Source of the DNA: Lactobacillus sp. LL6
Lineage (GTDB): Bacteria; Bacillota; Bacilli; Lactobacillales; Lactobacillaceae
Reading direction: 5' to 3'
Assembly (NCBI RefSeq): GCF_007570935.1
Contig: NZ_VLLR01000002.1
Location: forward strand, 1-64,000
DNA: 64,000 bases
Positions 48,430 to 56,348 of this stretch are shown here, piece after piece; within the stretch, counting starts at the first letter, position 1; the number at the start of each line of letters is the position of its first letter. The notes below the pieces were generated by a model. The model did not search any database. It worked only from the letters and a program-made list of their open reading frames with translations, and was not told where the DNA came from. Both the position numbers and the translations under genes were made by a program.

Positions 48430-48882
48430 TTACGATTGATACTCAACCAAAGAGTCGAGCCAATCGCAATTATGTTTACTATTATTCTTTTGATGATTTA
48501 ACCTTATTGCAAAGTCAACTAGTGCATCTGTTTTACGTCTAGTAATAGTAGCAGTAGATACATTATAGTATCTAGCTATCTCAATATCTCGCCACTTATC
48601 AAAATAATATTTGATAAATATATCTTGCTCATCATTTTGCTTAGTAATTCTATGAGCTGCAGCATGTACTGCTTCAACTACCGCATTAGCCGCCCAATAA
48701 TCATCTAGTTTATTTTCTTGATGATTAACTCCGTTTTGATGTCCACCTTCACTCGATAGCTGAGGACTAGATAAAGAAGTTAAGTCTTTATCAGCCATGC
48801 TTATATACATCGGCAGTTCAGCATCAAGAAATATTCTCGCATTAAATGCTGTCATAGTTTTATCAATTATTTTTGGTCTCAC
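48430..48882 (-). CDS. ArpU/RinA-family late transcriptional regulator
   Basis: A 150-aa protein with the C-terminal sigma-like HTH of the ArpU group: IFIKYYFDKWRDIEIARYYNVSTATITRRKTDAL. These proteins activate packaging and lysis genes late in infection. GTG start behind GAGGG. It is the last early gene before the late block. Confidence 0.85.
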   Translation of the reverse strand: MRPKIIDKTMTAFNARIFLDAELPMYISMADKDLTSLSSPQLSSEGGHQNGVNHQENKLDDYWAANAVVEAVHAAAHRITKQNDEQDIFIKYYFDKWRDIEIARYYNVSTATITRRKTDALVDFAIRLNHQKNNSKHNCDWLDSLVEYQS

Positions 48883-48950
48883 TTTGCATCCCTCACTATT
48901 AACAAAATCCAGACTCTTCTATTATGACAGCATTAGAGCAATCTCACCAA

Positions 48951-49502
48951 TTACTCAAACTTAAAGCTATCTTCACCTTGTTTTTGATAAAAATGCTTAT
49001 GCTGGCTAGTTTTATAGTAATCACCATCAGCAATATTCTTCCAATATCTTTTTCCTCTTGTTAATTTCCATCCTAATCTGTGCAAATAGATTTTTGCAGA
49101 AGAAACAGTGCTAAACTTTGCGGATGTTTTAGTTTCACTAAAAATAGGTGTTAGATCCTTAATTCTTCCAAAATAATAACTGGGTTTTCCTTTCTGTTCA
49201 ATTTTGTAATTGAAAGTAGGCTTAAAAAATACTCCTTCTTCATTTGCTACAGTTTTAACGACTACATCAGAGCATTTTACAAATTTAGCTATTCTACTTG
49301 GAGGATAGCCATCAGCGATGTAAGAAATAATTCTTTGCCGTTCATCAAAGTTAAGCTTTTTTGATTTACTATGATTTCCATCTTCTCCAAGAAGAAATCT
49401 AACTTTTTGCAAATCTGTGTCAGTTTCAGGACAATTCCCAATTGAACCATACTTTTGTTCTATTTTGATTATAAGTACTAAAGCTTCATCATACTTACTC
49501 AT
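48951..49502 (-). CDS. Phage protein with HTH-like segment
   Basis: A 183-aa basic protein; a helix-turn-helix-like segment (DERQRIISYIADGYPPSRIAKFVKCSDVVV, about residues 53-85) precedes a basic C-terminal half rich in Tyr and Lys. It may be a DNA-binding early regulator. No family recognised. Confidence 0.6.
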   Translation of the reverse strand: MSKYDEALVLIIKIEQKYGSIGNCPETDTDLQKVRFLLGEDGNHSKSKKLNFDERQRIISYIADGYPPSRIAKFVKCSDVVVKTVANEEGVFFKPTFNYKIEQKGKPSYYFGRIKDLTPIFSETKTSAKFSTVSSAKIYLHRLGWKLTRGKRYWKNIADGDYYKTSQHKHFYQKQGEDSFKFE

Positions 49503-49510
49503 AGAATCAC

Positions 49511-49732
49511 CTAATTTTCTAGATTATAGTTAGGAATATACCAATTAGGATTTTGAAAAACTAACGGATGATTGATTGGTGACAATATCTTAAAATCTTC
49601 TTGATCGGTGTTAATTGCAACAGCTCTGCCATCTTTCCATAAAGTAAGACCTACTTTTTCTAGGTCTTCTTTACTATATCTTTCAAATAAGTCTTTAGGG
49701 ATGTATTTCTTTCCTGGAATCAATTTGATCAT
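49511..49732 (-). CDS. Small early phage protein
   Basis: 73 aa, starting behind GAGGAG; KYIPKDLFERYSKEDLEK is the only distinctive segment. Part of the closely packed early operon. Function unknown. Confidence 0.6.
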   Translation of the reverse strand: MIKLIPGKKYIPKDLFERYSKEDLEKVGLTLWKDGRAVAINTDQEDFKILSPINHPLVFQNPNWYIPNYNLEN

Positions 49733-49737
49733 TAGTT

Positions 49738-50034
49738 TTACTCCTCTGTTTTTTTAATATCTTTTTTTAGTAAATCAGCAAGAATTGCATCGTGAAATCT
49801 AAATTTTTCTTGAATGTCACTGCCTTTTTCATGCATCCCTTCCTTAATTTTTTCGATTAAATCAATTGAGGTTTCTTGCTGACGACTCACAGAATTAAGT
49901 TTATAAGAAATTTTATGATTCATTTGCTCCAGATGCTTAACTCTATCAGCAAGACTAGCAATTAATGCTAAACATGCTAGAATTACAAAAAACAACAAGC
50001 AAATAAATCCAAAAATAATATCACTTGGCGCCAT
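49738..50034 (-). CDS. Small membrane-anchored coiled-coil protein
   Basis: 98 aa; an N-terminal membrane helix (DIIFGFICLLFFVILACLAL) followed by charged helices (RVKHLEQMNHKISYKLNSVS). AAAGGAG site. Overlaps the preceding gene by 14 bases. Function unknown. Confidence 0.6.
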   Translation of the reverse strand: MAPSDIIFGFICLLFFVILACLALIASLADRVKHLEQMNHKISYKLNSVSRQQETSIDLIEKIKEGMHEKGSDIQEKFRFHDAILADLLKKDIKKTEE

Positions 50035-50302
50035 TAAAGTCTCCTTTTACATTGAAAATTGCAGTATTATCAGTAGAATTACGCATCATTTCTTTTAAGT
50101 CGCTCATAGTTGCGTGATCTTTAACAACTTCTATTAATTTTCCTTCTAGAGGGTAAAAGTCACCCATAAACCAATCACCATAAACATCATTTTCCTTTGT
50201 AGGGATGAAGTATTCATTGACTGCAGAAGATTTAACAATAGAATCAGCAAAAACAGGGCTGCCATTTTTGTCATGAGAAACCACTTTAATAGTTTTATTC
50301 AT
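50021..50302 (-). CDS. Small early phage protein
   Basis: 93 aa from the MNKTIKV start behind AAAGGT. Acidic; contains FIPTKENDVYGDWFMGDFYP. Overlaps both neighbours by a few bases. No family recognised. Confidence 0.6.
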   Translation of the reverse strand: MNKTIKVVSHDKNGSPVFADSIVKSSAVNEYFIPTKENDVYGDWFMGDFYPLEGKLIEVVKDHATMSDLKEMMRNSTDNTAIFNVKGDFNGAK

Positions 50303-50549
50303 TATTTTTCTTACCTTTCTTATTTTCATCAAACAATTCTGTTTGACCTTCTGCAGTCTTGTCGTCCAAATTCAACTCTTCTTGATCACTGTAAAGAATC
50401 ACAGTACAACTTGCAATATCACGAATCTTGTCAAGCAAGTTATAATCAAAATCCTTAGCCTTTCCTTCTAAAGTTAACTTCAATTGATTTTTACTGGCAC
50501 TATTAAAACTTTTAATATTTGCGTGCCATATAATCTTTTTCTTAGCCAT
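50295..50549 (-). CDS. Small early phage protein
   Basis: 84 aa; basic start (MAKKKIIWHANIKSF), acidic end. AAAAGGA site overlapping the end of the previous small gene. Function unknown. Confidence 0.6.
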   Translation of the reverse strand: MAKKKIIWHANIKSFNSASKNQLKLTLEGKAKDFDYNLLDKIRDIASCTVILYSDQEELNLDDKTAEGQTELFDENKKGKKNNE

Positions 50550-50552
50550 TAT

Positions 50553-50723
50553 TTACATCCTTTTCAAAATATCAAACATTTCAGGACTAACTTTGTGCAT
50601 TGCTAGTTCAGTTAAATATGATTTTTCTGGCTCTGAAACATTTCGTTCAACTAAGCCAGCCATTGTCATTATCCCTAAGCGTTTGCCATCTGTTACTGTT
50701 TCATTATTACCAATTGCTAACAT
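50553..50723 (-). CDS. Short early phage protein (56 aa)
   Basis: A small gene with a perfect AGGAGGAAA ribosome site, starting inside the end of the upstream 114-aa gene and ending three bases before the next start. The product begins MLAIGNNETVTDGKRLG and ends FDILKRM. The tight overlaps and ribosome site support it despite its size. Confidence 0.7.
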   Translation of the reverse strand: MLAIGNNETVTDGKRLGIMTMAGLVERNVSEPEKSYLTELAMHKVSPEMFDILKRM

Positions 50724-51061
50724 TTATATTTCCTCCTAGTTCTAGCGGCCAATATGAGTTTCTTTAGTTCCATTGGTGTGCACTCAAATCTAAAACAATG
50801 TAATTCCTTATGCTTTTGCATTTTATTATGAATTTTTTGCCCTAATTTAGTATTTAAGTCCACTAGAATACCAACACCTTCGAAAGCAGAACAATTTTTA
50901 ATTCTAAAATTAGCTTTTGGTGCATAAAAAAATCTTTTATAAGTTTTTAGTCCTAATTGCTTTGAAACTAAATAACTTTCATCACGTTCACAAACTATAT
51001 CAACTTTTGCATCAGAATCTAACACTTGAAGTGCTTCAAGTGTTTCAAAAATACTAGTCAT
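50717..51061 (-). CDS. Early phage protein of unknown function
   Basis: 114 aa, basic C-terminus (LKKLILAARTRRKYKC). Start overlaps the preceding gene by eight bases. No domain recognised. Confidence 0.6.
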   Translation of the reverse strand: MTSIFETLEALQVLDSDAKVDIVCERDESYLVSKQLGLKTYKRFFYAPKANFRIKNCSAFEGVGILVDLNTKLGQKIHNKMQKHKELHCFRFECTPMELKKLILAARTRRKYKC

Positions 51062-51383
51062 CCTTTTTATCTTCCTCCTGACTTATAACTTTCACATCCC
51101 ATCTGCGATTGCCCAAATATCTAACAGCAAAATTTGATTTTTTTATTGCCGAATATGATTGCTTACCAAAAATTCCCTCATATTTCAGCTGTAAAGTAGT
51201 AAAAGTGCCTTCTGCATTCTGAACGGCCGTAACATAATCATTTTCATACCAACCGTTCTCTTCAAGAATTGTTGAACGAAAAATCTTTTTAAGTTCAGCA
51301 ACTTTCACCCAATTCAAAGACTTTAACAGCTTTTCACCATCAATGGTGTCTAAGTCAAAGTCAACTTTTTTAGCGATTCTCAT
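51054..51383 (-). CDS. Early phage protein of unknown function
   Basis: 109 aa from MRIAKKV, chosen for its GGAGGTG site; a longer frame lacks one. Mixed alpha/beta, with YLGNRRWDVKVI near the end. Overlaps neighbours on both sides. No family recognised. Confidence 0.6.
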   Translation of the reverse strand: MRIAKKVDFDLDTIDGEKLLKSLNWVKVAELKKIFRSTILEENGWYENDYVTAVQNAEGTFTTLQLKYEGIFGKQSYSAIKKSNFAVRYLGNRRWDVKVISQEEDKKDD

Positions 51384-51726
51384 AAACTGCACCTCCATTT
51401 TTATAAAATCTAAAAGGCTTGTAATAAGTGACATACCCTAAATTTATTTCTCCGCCACCTGTTAATTCCAACCAGCGCTCACCAGATTCATGTAATGCTG
51501 AATAAACATCATTGACTGTATAATCTTTAGTTCTAAACACAGAACCATCAATCATTTTGAATTGTGTTCCTTCAACATAATCATCCTGATTTTTCTCCGG
51601 CTTAAGCTTGTATGCTTGCTTATCCAAACTCTTATAGTGATCTGGATTAGTATCCAGCTTCTTATAATTGCTGAAATGGGATGCATTGTTAGTTTTGTGA
51701 CTATTAAAGTGCCATCTTGTACTCAT
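51370..51726 (-). CDS. Early phage protein of unknown function
   Basis: 118 aa, Asn/Lys/Tyr-rich, contains MIDGSVFRTKDYTVNDVYSAL. GAGGAG site. Its ATG overlaps the stop of the replication gene by one base, so it is co-translated. No family recognised. Confidence 0.6.
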   Translation of the reverse strand: MSTRWHFNSHKTNNASHFSNYKKLDTNPDHYKSLDKQAYKLKPEKNQDDYVEGTQFKMIDGSVFRTKDYTVNDVYSALHESGERWLELTGGGEINLGYVTYYKPFRFYKNGGAVYENR

Positions 51727-52703
51727 TAATCATTCTCCTCAATACCATATTTTTCGATAACTCTTTCATAAACATTATTTGGATCTATGCCTAAATCTTC
51801 AGCAAGCTTTCCAAATAATGCTGAAATTATCGTATCTTGTTGCCCCTTATTCATTCCTGGAATCGAACTAACCGCTAAACAAAAACATGCAGCTATATCA
51901 TCAACAATTAAGTCATGAAATTTATCATCTTCAATTTTCATTATTTTTCTCCATTCTTTTCTTTGTAGCGATAAGTCTACTTCTTGAGCTTCCACTTCAT
52001 TCATTAGTGCAGCAATCACATAAGCAACTGGTGACCTCTTAGAGGACCAATCAACTTCCCAAAATCTGTTGATGAAATCCCTCACGTGTTTATAATTCAA
52101 TTGCTGATAATAACTTTGAATACGATCTAGTTGTGTTTTATCTGCCACTTCTAATGCTGGCATAATTGGCGCTGCAAAACTTGGCCACCATTCGCGATGG
52201 TCTGCTTTGTCTTGCTCTTGTGGGTCAACTGTTTGCTTACTTGGAGTAGCTGCTACTTCGTGTTGTTCAGCTTTCCCGAACTGAACATCATTAACAGCTT
52301 CATCCATTTCTTGATTAACTATCTGAATGATATTGGAATCATCACTACTGCTATAACTCATCTGAGTATCTTTCTTTTTATCTTTTACTGTTTTGACATT
52401 TTTACCAGTGATTTTTTCAGTAAATTTGTAAATGCCAGCTTTACGCTTTCTTGCAGTAAAATAGATAAAGCCTTTCTTAACAAGGGATGCACGAACTCGC
52501 TTGATTTTGGATTCTGAACCCCAAGCAGTGAGATTCAGCAGCAGCTGATTGCGTGGTGTAAACTCTTCTGGCCAGTGCCACATATCAGCAGCTTTAGCTA
52601 AAGCATCGAGAAATTGGATTTCTTGGCTTGTTAATTGTTCTTTTTCATTTTTTTCGTGCACTAAGATTCTCAGCATATTGTTGTTATAGCGATTAAGGTC
52701 CAT
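51726..52703 (-). CDS. Phage replisome organiser/DnaD-like replication protein
   Basis: A 325-aa protein with a winged-helix-like N-terminus (LLLNLTAWGSESKIKRVRASLVKKG), an acidic Gln-rich linker (~110-180), and a helical C-terminal region (FINRFWEVDWSSKRSPVAYVIAAL) resembling DnaD-type domains. It would bind the phage origin and recruit the host helicase. It is the only clear replication gene in the prophage. Confidence 0.7.
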   Translation of the reverse strand: MDLNRYNNNMLRILVHEKNEKEQLTSQEIQFLDALAKAADMWHWPEEFTPRNQLLLNLTAWGSESKIKRVRASLVKKGFIYFTARKRKAGIYKFTEKITGKNVKTVKDKKKDTQMSYSSSDDSNIIQIVNQEMDEAVNDVQFGKAEQHEVAATPSKQTVDPQEQDKADHREWWPSFAAPIMPALEVADKTQLDRIQSYYQQLNYKHVRDFINRFWEVDWSSKRSPVAYVIAALMNEVEAQEVDLSLQRKEWRKIMKIEDDKFHDLIVDDIAACFCLAVSSIPGMNKGQQDTIISALFGKLAEDLGIDPNNVYERVIEKYGIEEND

Positions 52704-52767
52704 GTGATGTCACCCTTATATTTTTCTCTTTAATTAACATTTCTCTTCTTTATGTGATATACTTGTT

Positions 52768-52926
52768 CTAGTGTAAACATTCTAAAGAGCTTGATTCTTC
52801 TAATGATTGAATCTTGCTCTTTTTTATTTTGTCTAGCAGACTTTCTTTTGGAAAAATCTTGTTATTACGGTCGAACAAGGAATTGCTATTAAGCCATAGC
52901 TTAATCTGTGCTTCTGTTTGTAGCAT
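52768..52926 (-). CDS. Short early phage protein (52 aa)
   Basis: Starts MLQTEAQIKLWLNSNS behind AAGGAG, eleven bases after the previous stop, and ends LECLH. An inverted repeat (GAGC...GCTC) lies within its 3' half. Function unknown. Confidence 0.6.
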   Translation of the reverse strand: MLQTEAQIKLWLNSNSLFDRNNKIFPKESLLDKIKKSKIQSLEESSSLECLH

Positions 52927-52936
52927 TTACTTCTCC

Positions 52937-53107
52937 TTATGCAATTTTAATTAGGAAATCAATGAACATGTAGCTGAAAAGCATAAATACCAAAGCACTT
53001 ACGCCTACACATACAATTAGTTCAGGTAATCCAAACCAATCTTTTCCTTTAGTTTCAATTGTTTCTTTTGGTGGACGGTTAAATTGAACATTTTTTGGTC
53101 TTGTCAT
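52937..53107 (-). CDS. Short membrane protein (56 aa)
   Basis: Starts MTRPKNVQFNRPPKETIE behind GGAGGAAAAG and carries one C-terminal membrane helix (VCVGVSALVFMLFSYMFIDF). Part of the early operon. Function unknown. Confidence 0.65.
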   Translation of the reverse strand: MTRPKNVQFNRPPKETIETKGKDWFGLPELIVCVGVSALVFMLFSYMFIDFLIKIA

Positions 53108-53138
53108 TTTCTTTTCCTCCGTAATACTTTTTTCAACA

Positions 53139-53372
53139 CTAGAGCGCCCTCAAATGAGGATCTAGTGTTTTTTGTTTATGTTCTTGAGCTTTATATTTCA
53201 AAAATTGTTGCCATTTAGGTTCAACAACGTAAGTTACTCTTTCAGATACACGAATGATTGCATCTTTGTAAGGGGATGCCTCACATTCAGCACGCCATTT
53301 TGCAAAAGTTTTTGGCTGAATGCTATAGTCTTTTTGAATTTCTTTAGCAGTTCGCCAATCATTTAGCATCAT
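53139..53372 (-). CDS. Small DNA-binding protein, DUF771/excisionase-like
   Basis: 77 aa from MMLNDWRTAKEIQ. The pattern WRTAKEIQKDYSIQPKTFAKWRAECEAS matches short winged-helix proteins of the DUF771/excisionase-like group found in Lactobacillus phage early operons. It might act in excision or gene control. Confidence 0.65.
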   Translation of the reverse strand: MMLNDWRTAKEIQKDYSIQPKTFAKWRAECEASPYKDAIIRVSERVTYVVEPKWQQFLKYKAQEHKQKTLDPHLRAL

Positions 53373-53802
53373 TCTCACTTCTTTCATATTGCATTAAGCT
53401 AATAACCATCAGCTTAGTAGCATTAATTACTTCGTTTTTAGTTAAATTACAGAAGGGATGTAAGGTAGAAAAACCCACAAATAATGTTTCATCATCCCCA
53501 AGCCAGTCTAAAGAATCTGCAAAATCTATTTCACCAATTGCACTAGGAAATATCATATTTACTAGTGAATAATAGTCTTCAAGATTCTTAGCAAACTTAT
53601 AAGCTTTATCAGTAGGCTTTACTTCAACATATCCGCAAAACCAATGCGTCCCTTTTAGACCTAAGTCATCCCTTTTAGGTGGAAACCAATGCTCTTCAAC
53701 GACAATGCGCCGACCTTTTAACTTTTCATCAAAAATAGTTTTATCAAGCTTAATGATATTGCCATTTTCATCTTTGAAGATGGAATCTGTTTCTAATGAC
53801 AT
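53359..53802 (-). CDS. Early phage protein of unknown function
   Basis: 147 aa, acidic, with EEHWFPPKRDDLGLKGTHWF and the Trp-rich DWLGDDETLFVGFSTLHPF. AAGGAG site. It overlaps the DUF771-like gene. No family recognised. Confidence 0.6.
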   Translation of the reverse strand: MSLETDSIFKDENGNIIKLDKTIFDEKLKGRRIVVEEHWFPPKRDDLGLKGTHWFCGYVEVKPTDKAYKFAKNLEDYYSLVNMIFPSAIGEIDFADSLDWLGDDETLFVGFSTLHPFCNLTKNEVINATKLMVISLMQYERSENDAK

Positions 53803-53816
53803 ATAAGCTCCTTCTA

Positions 53817-53909
53817 TTAATAACCCATTACTGCTAAAATAATACTTGCAATAGCGAGAACAACAGCTATTACTGCTGTAACTACTCGCATAACATCAAT
53901 AAAATCCAT
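53817..53909 (-). CDS. Possible 30-aa membrane peptide
   Basis: Encodes MDFIDVMRVVTAVIAVVLAI and ten more mostly hydrophobic residues ending AVMGY, i.e. one membrane helix. The ribosome site is weak or distant. It lies between the early operon and the divergent plus-strand gene. Tentative. Confidence 0.35.
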   Translation of the reverse strand: MDFIDVMRVVTAVIAVVLAIASIILAVMGY

Positions 53910-53919
53910 GAGGTGAATT

Positions 53920-54414
53920 ATGACTCCTTCCGTAATAATCGCATTACTATCATTTCTAGTGTCTGCTGCTTCATTCTTCTTTTCGTTCTATGAATGGTTA
54001 ATAAGACCAAAAGTCCAAATTCAATGGATCTATACAGTTAATTTTGGTGAAAAGTCGCAATATAACGTTTGCTTAATGATTACTAACATGTCATCAAGAG
54101 CAGCAAACATTACTGATTTACGACTTCGCACTGTATACTCCGATAGCAAATCTTCATACTATCCAGTAAGATTAACTTCTAATATGAATGAGGATAAAAT
54201 TTCATATTCGGATTGCATCCCTTTAAATATCCCTGCAAGAAATGCTAAAACATTTATAATTGCATTTCCTAACTTAAGTGAGGATGATATGGAATTACCT
54301 GAAACTACTCTTACTCTTAAGATGAATAGAAGAACTATTACTAAAACTTTCAAGAACGTTAAGCAACTTAAACAAAATAATTTCATAGCAGCACTAGAGC
54401 ATAGACAAAAATAA
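53920..54414 (+). CDS. Membrane-anchored moron protein
   Basis: 164 aa on the strand opposite the early operon. One N-terminal helix (VIIALLSFLVSAASFFFSFY) is followed by a beta-rich domain (YNVCLMITNMSSRAANITDLRL). It has its own terminator, so it is an independent unit, probably expressed in the lysogen. A surface or superinfection-exclusion role is possible but unproven. Confidence 0.65.
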   Translation: MTPSVIIALLSFLVSAASFFFSFYEWLIRPKVQIQWIYTVNFGEKSQYNVCLMITNMSSRAANITDLRLRTVYSDSKSSYYPVRLTSNMNEDKISYSDCIPLNIPARNAKTFIIAFPNLSEDDMELPETTLTLKMNRRTITKTFKNVKQLKQNNFIAALEHRQK

Positions 54415-54420
54415 TTTCTT

Positions 54421-54589
54421 TCATGTTAGGGACTTGGAAACCTTAAAACTTCCAAGTCTTTTTTTGTTATGAGGCTAGAAATTCTGATATTTTAACCGAA
54501 CGTAAGAAGATTTTCTAATGTGTTACGAATTTTTGTGCTTGTCAGATAATTCGACCAGAAGCTTTAAGGCTTTCAGGTCCCCAACATGA
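54421..54589. repeat. Imperfect long inverted repeat, copy 1, with terminator
   Basis: The left arm 54421-54458 (ATGTTAGGGACTTGGAAACC...) and right arm 54553-54589 are imperfect inverted copies about 95 bp apart. The left arm alone forms a plus-strand terminator (GACTTGGAA/TTCCAAGTC plus T7). A close relative lies at 56824-57013. Confidence 0.6.
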
Positions 54590-54598
54590 TTCTTTTAA

Positions 54599-55351
54599 TT
54601 ATTGAACGTCTTCGCGCTCGATCAGCGGCAAGATACCTTTATGTTCTTTCAGAACATCGTAGATTAACTTGCGCCCTTTTTGTGTCCAATAGGTTGCCAC
54701 ACGACTATGCATTTCGCCATGATTATCAAAATAAGTATGAGTAATCGGTGTAGTATAGCCATCACTCATATAAACCTTATATAAGATCCATTGACCATGA
54801 ACACGATGCTGAATACCTATTTCTTGCAATAATTTGTTAAAGCTTACTGCACTATAACCGTAGTCTGCAGCAATCTGAGTAACTGCAATTGCATCTTTGG
54901 TATTCAAGATAATATCTAGATAAGTCGCTCGCTTATTTGCTTCATCAAGCTGAGTGTTTAAGTTCTTATTCTCAATCTTAAGTTGCTGATTCTGCTCAAG
55001 TAGAAGTGAATAACCACGCTTGATTATTTCAACTGGGCTGTTCCATTTCTTTTCTACTTCAATTAGGTATTTACGATATTCTTTACCCTTTTTGGTTCGA
55101 CTCATTAAGCAGAGTTGTTTTGCCATGTCTAAGGTTAGGTAGTAGTCATCGTAATATCTATGTGCACCATTTCCAATTTGAACAACCGTACCTTTAGGTA
55201 CACTAGTAAAATCTTGATTTTCTACAAATTCTTTGAAGTTTTGTCCAACCCAATCTGAAAATTTTTTCTTTAAGCCCAGTCCCTTATGAAGTTCCCTTGC
55301 TGAAACCAATTGCTGGTCATTTTGTACTTTAATGTTTATTAATTCTTCCAT
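54599..55351 (-). CDS. Phage antirepressor (AntA plus KilAC domains)
   Basis: 250 aa. The N-terminal AntA/AntB domain has LVSARELHKGLGLKKKFSDWV and DYYLTLDMAKQLCLMSRTKKG; the C-terminal KilAC/ANT domain has NTKDAIAVTQIAADYGYSAVSFNKLL and TQKGRKLIYDVL. Antirepressors of this type counter the phage repressor and favour lytic growth. Start MEELIN behind GAGGTG; overlaps the HTH gene upstream. Confidence 0.85.
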   Translation of the reverse strand: MEELINIKVQNDQQLVSARELHKGLGLKKKFSDWVGQNFKEFVENQDFTSVPKGTVVQIGNGAHRYYDDYYLTLDMAKQLCLMSRTKKGKEYRKYLIEVEKKWNSPVEIIKRGYSLLLEQNQQLKIENKNLNTQLDEANKRATYLDIILNTKDAIAVTQIAADYGYSAVSFNKLLQEIGIQHRVHGQWILYKVYMSDGYTTPITHTYFDNHGEMHSRVATYWTQKGRKLIYDVLKEHKGILPLIEREDVQ

Positions 55352-55547
55352 TTTTATCACCTCTCAAATCATCTAAGCTAACACCCAATGCGTCAGCAAT
55401 CTTGCAAGCATTACTGTAGCTTGGGATAGTTTCTTTAAATTTATACATTCTTAAAGTCGCATCTGGAACATCTGCAATTATAGAAAAATGATGTAACGAC
55501 CAACTTTTACTATCTAAAATTTTTTGAACTTTTTCCCATGAAAACAT
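55329..55547 (-). CDS. XRE-family HTH regulator, paralogue 1
   Basis: 72 aa with a Cro/C1-type helix-turn-helix (WSLHHFSIIADVPDATLRMYKF), ending CKIADALGVSLDDLRGD. ATG behind GGAG. Its 3' end is nearly identical in DNA to that of the HTH gene at 56060-56287 (about 44 bp, 55364 and 56095), so one is a duplicate of the other. It overlaps the antirepressor gene. Confidence 0.75.
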   Translation of the reverse strand: MFSWEKVQKILDSKSWSLHHFSIIADVPDATLRMYKFKETIPSYSNACKIADALGVSLDDLRGDKNGRINKH

Positions 55548-55564
55548 GTGTTTCACTCCAATTC

Positions 55565-55588
55565 ATGATATTTCATACAAAATGTGGT
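55565..55588 (+). CDS. Possible 5' exon of the small-intron gene
   Basis: ATG at 55565 opens eight codons (MIFHTKCG) that are in phase with the downstream exon at 55830 after splicing. There is no ribosome site. The frame agreement could be chance (one in three). The same bases contain a promoter-like TATACT, so they may instead be a promoter. Confidence 0.25.
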
Positions 55589-55829
55589 ATACTTTAAAAG
55601 TATTGCCCATCAGTACAGTGATGTACTGACTGTCACCGAGTGAATTCAAGGAAAACCTAAGTTACAGTAGTAATATGGCAACCCTGAGCCAAGCTTAATT
55701 GAAGGTGCAACGCATAGGATCTCACACATCCCACGAGCGCTCGGCAACTCACTGAGTTGAAAAGATATGCTGAACTACTAGGAAACTAGTAGAAGTTAAA
55801 GATAAAAAACTTTAACGATAACAAAATTG
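55589..55829 (+). ncRNA. Small group I intron without ORF (about 241 nt)
   Basis: Helices: P1 GGUAUACUU/AAGUAUUGCC with a U-G pair at U55588; P2 CAGTAC/GTACTG (55611-55628); P3 CCGAG/CTCGG (55636-55640, 55740-55744); P-Q region CAAGGAAAACC and CAACCCTGAGCC; P7 GCATA/TATGC (55712-55716, 55766-55770); P8 CAACTC/GAGTTG; P9 CTACTA-GGAAAC-TAGTAG; a further GTTAAAG/CTTTAAC hairpin; terminal G 55829. The 3' end CGATAACAAAATTG is nearly that of the tape-measure intron. The 5' end is less sure than the 3' end. Confidence 0.8.
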
Positions 55830-56153
55830 AAACTTGACCCTGCAGCTAAGATTGATACTAACTCATACAATATTGGTGCTTCAGTAACTTCACCACTTAA
55901 GATTACTGGTACAATTGACAAGTTAAACAAATCAGTTAATGTAGAAGGAGTTGGTAACGCTATGGCACAATTTAACGAAATGGCCAAGAAGCTCAACTCC
56001 GCAAATTCAGCATTTAATGTTGCAACTCAAGCGGACCAAATCGGTAATACTTTTCAATTTCAAGGCAACTTTTTAGTTGCCTTGTTTTTTATTCTCAAAT
56101 CATCTAAGCTAACACCCAATGCGTCAGCAATTTTGCAAATCGTATCAAAGTAA
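55830..56153 (+). CDS. 3' exon following the small group I intron
   Basis: An open frame of 107 codons starting directly after the intron: KLDPAAKIDTNSYNIG, ITGTIDKLNKSVNVEGVG, NEMAKKLNSANSAFNV. It reads through a strong terminator at 56061-56090, so the original stop may be lost and the true product shorter. I do not recognise the protein. It could be a fragment of a phage gene carried in with the intron. Confidence 0.4.
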   Translation, partial: KLDPAAKIDTNSYNIGASVTSPLKITGTIDKLNKSVNVEGVGNAMAQFNEMAKKLNSANSAFNVATQADQIGNTFQFQGNFLVALFFILKSSKLTPNASAILQIVSK

Positions 56154-56287
56154 GGTCTTGCACCTGCATATTTATAATTTTCCAAAGTTGACATTGAAAC
56201 ATTTGCTTCAGTAGCCAACTTTTTTAATGACCATTTTCGCTTATCCAATTCAACCTGAATGGACTTCCAATTAAACATCTTTTGCAT
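56060..56287 (-). CDS. XRE-family HTH regulator, paralogue 2
   Basis: 75 aa: WSLKKLATEANVSMSTLENYKYAG is the helix-turn-helix, and the end CKIADALGVSLDDLRIK matches paralogue 1. AAAGG site at correct spacing. Together with paralogue 1 it flanks the intron cassette. Confidence 0.75.
   Translation of the reverse strand: MQKMFNWKSIQVELDKRKWSLKKLATEANVSMSTLENYKYAGARPYFDTICKIADALGVSLDDLRIKNKATKKLP
56061..56090 (+). terminator. Terminator of the intron cassette
   Basis: Perfect 9-bp stem CAAGGCAAC (56061-56069) with GTTGCCTTG (56076-56084), then T6. It ends the plus-strand unit that starts before the small group I intron and overlaps the end of the HTH gene on the other strand. Confidence 0.85.
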
Positions 56288-56348
56288 TTGTTGTGCCTTT
56301 CTAAGCGTGATATAATCAAAAACATCTCACAATTTGGAGGTGAATAAT

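Noticed and set aside
55588-55593. TATACT as a certain promoter for the small-intron unit
   Set aside because: The same bases form the P1 helix of the intron and the -35 is poor, so the promoter is only one of two readings and is not listed separately.
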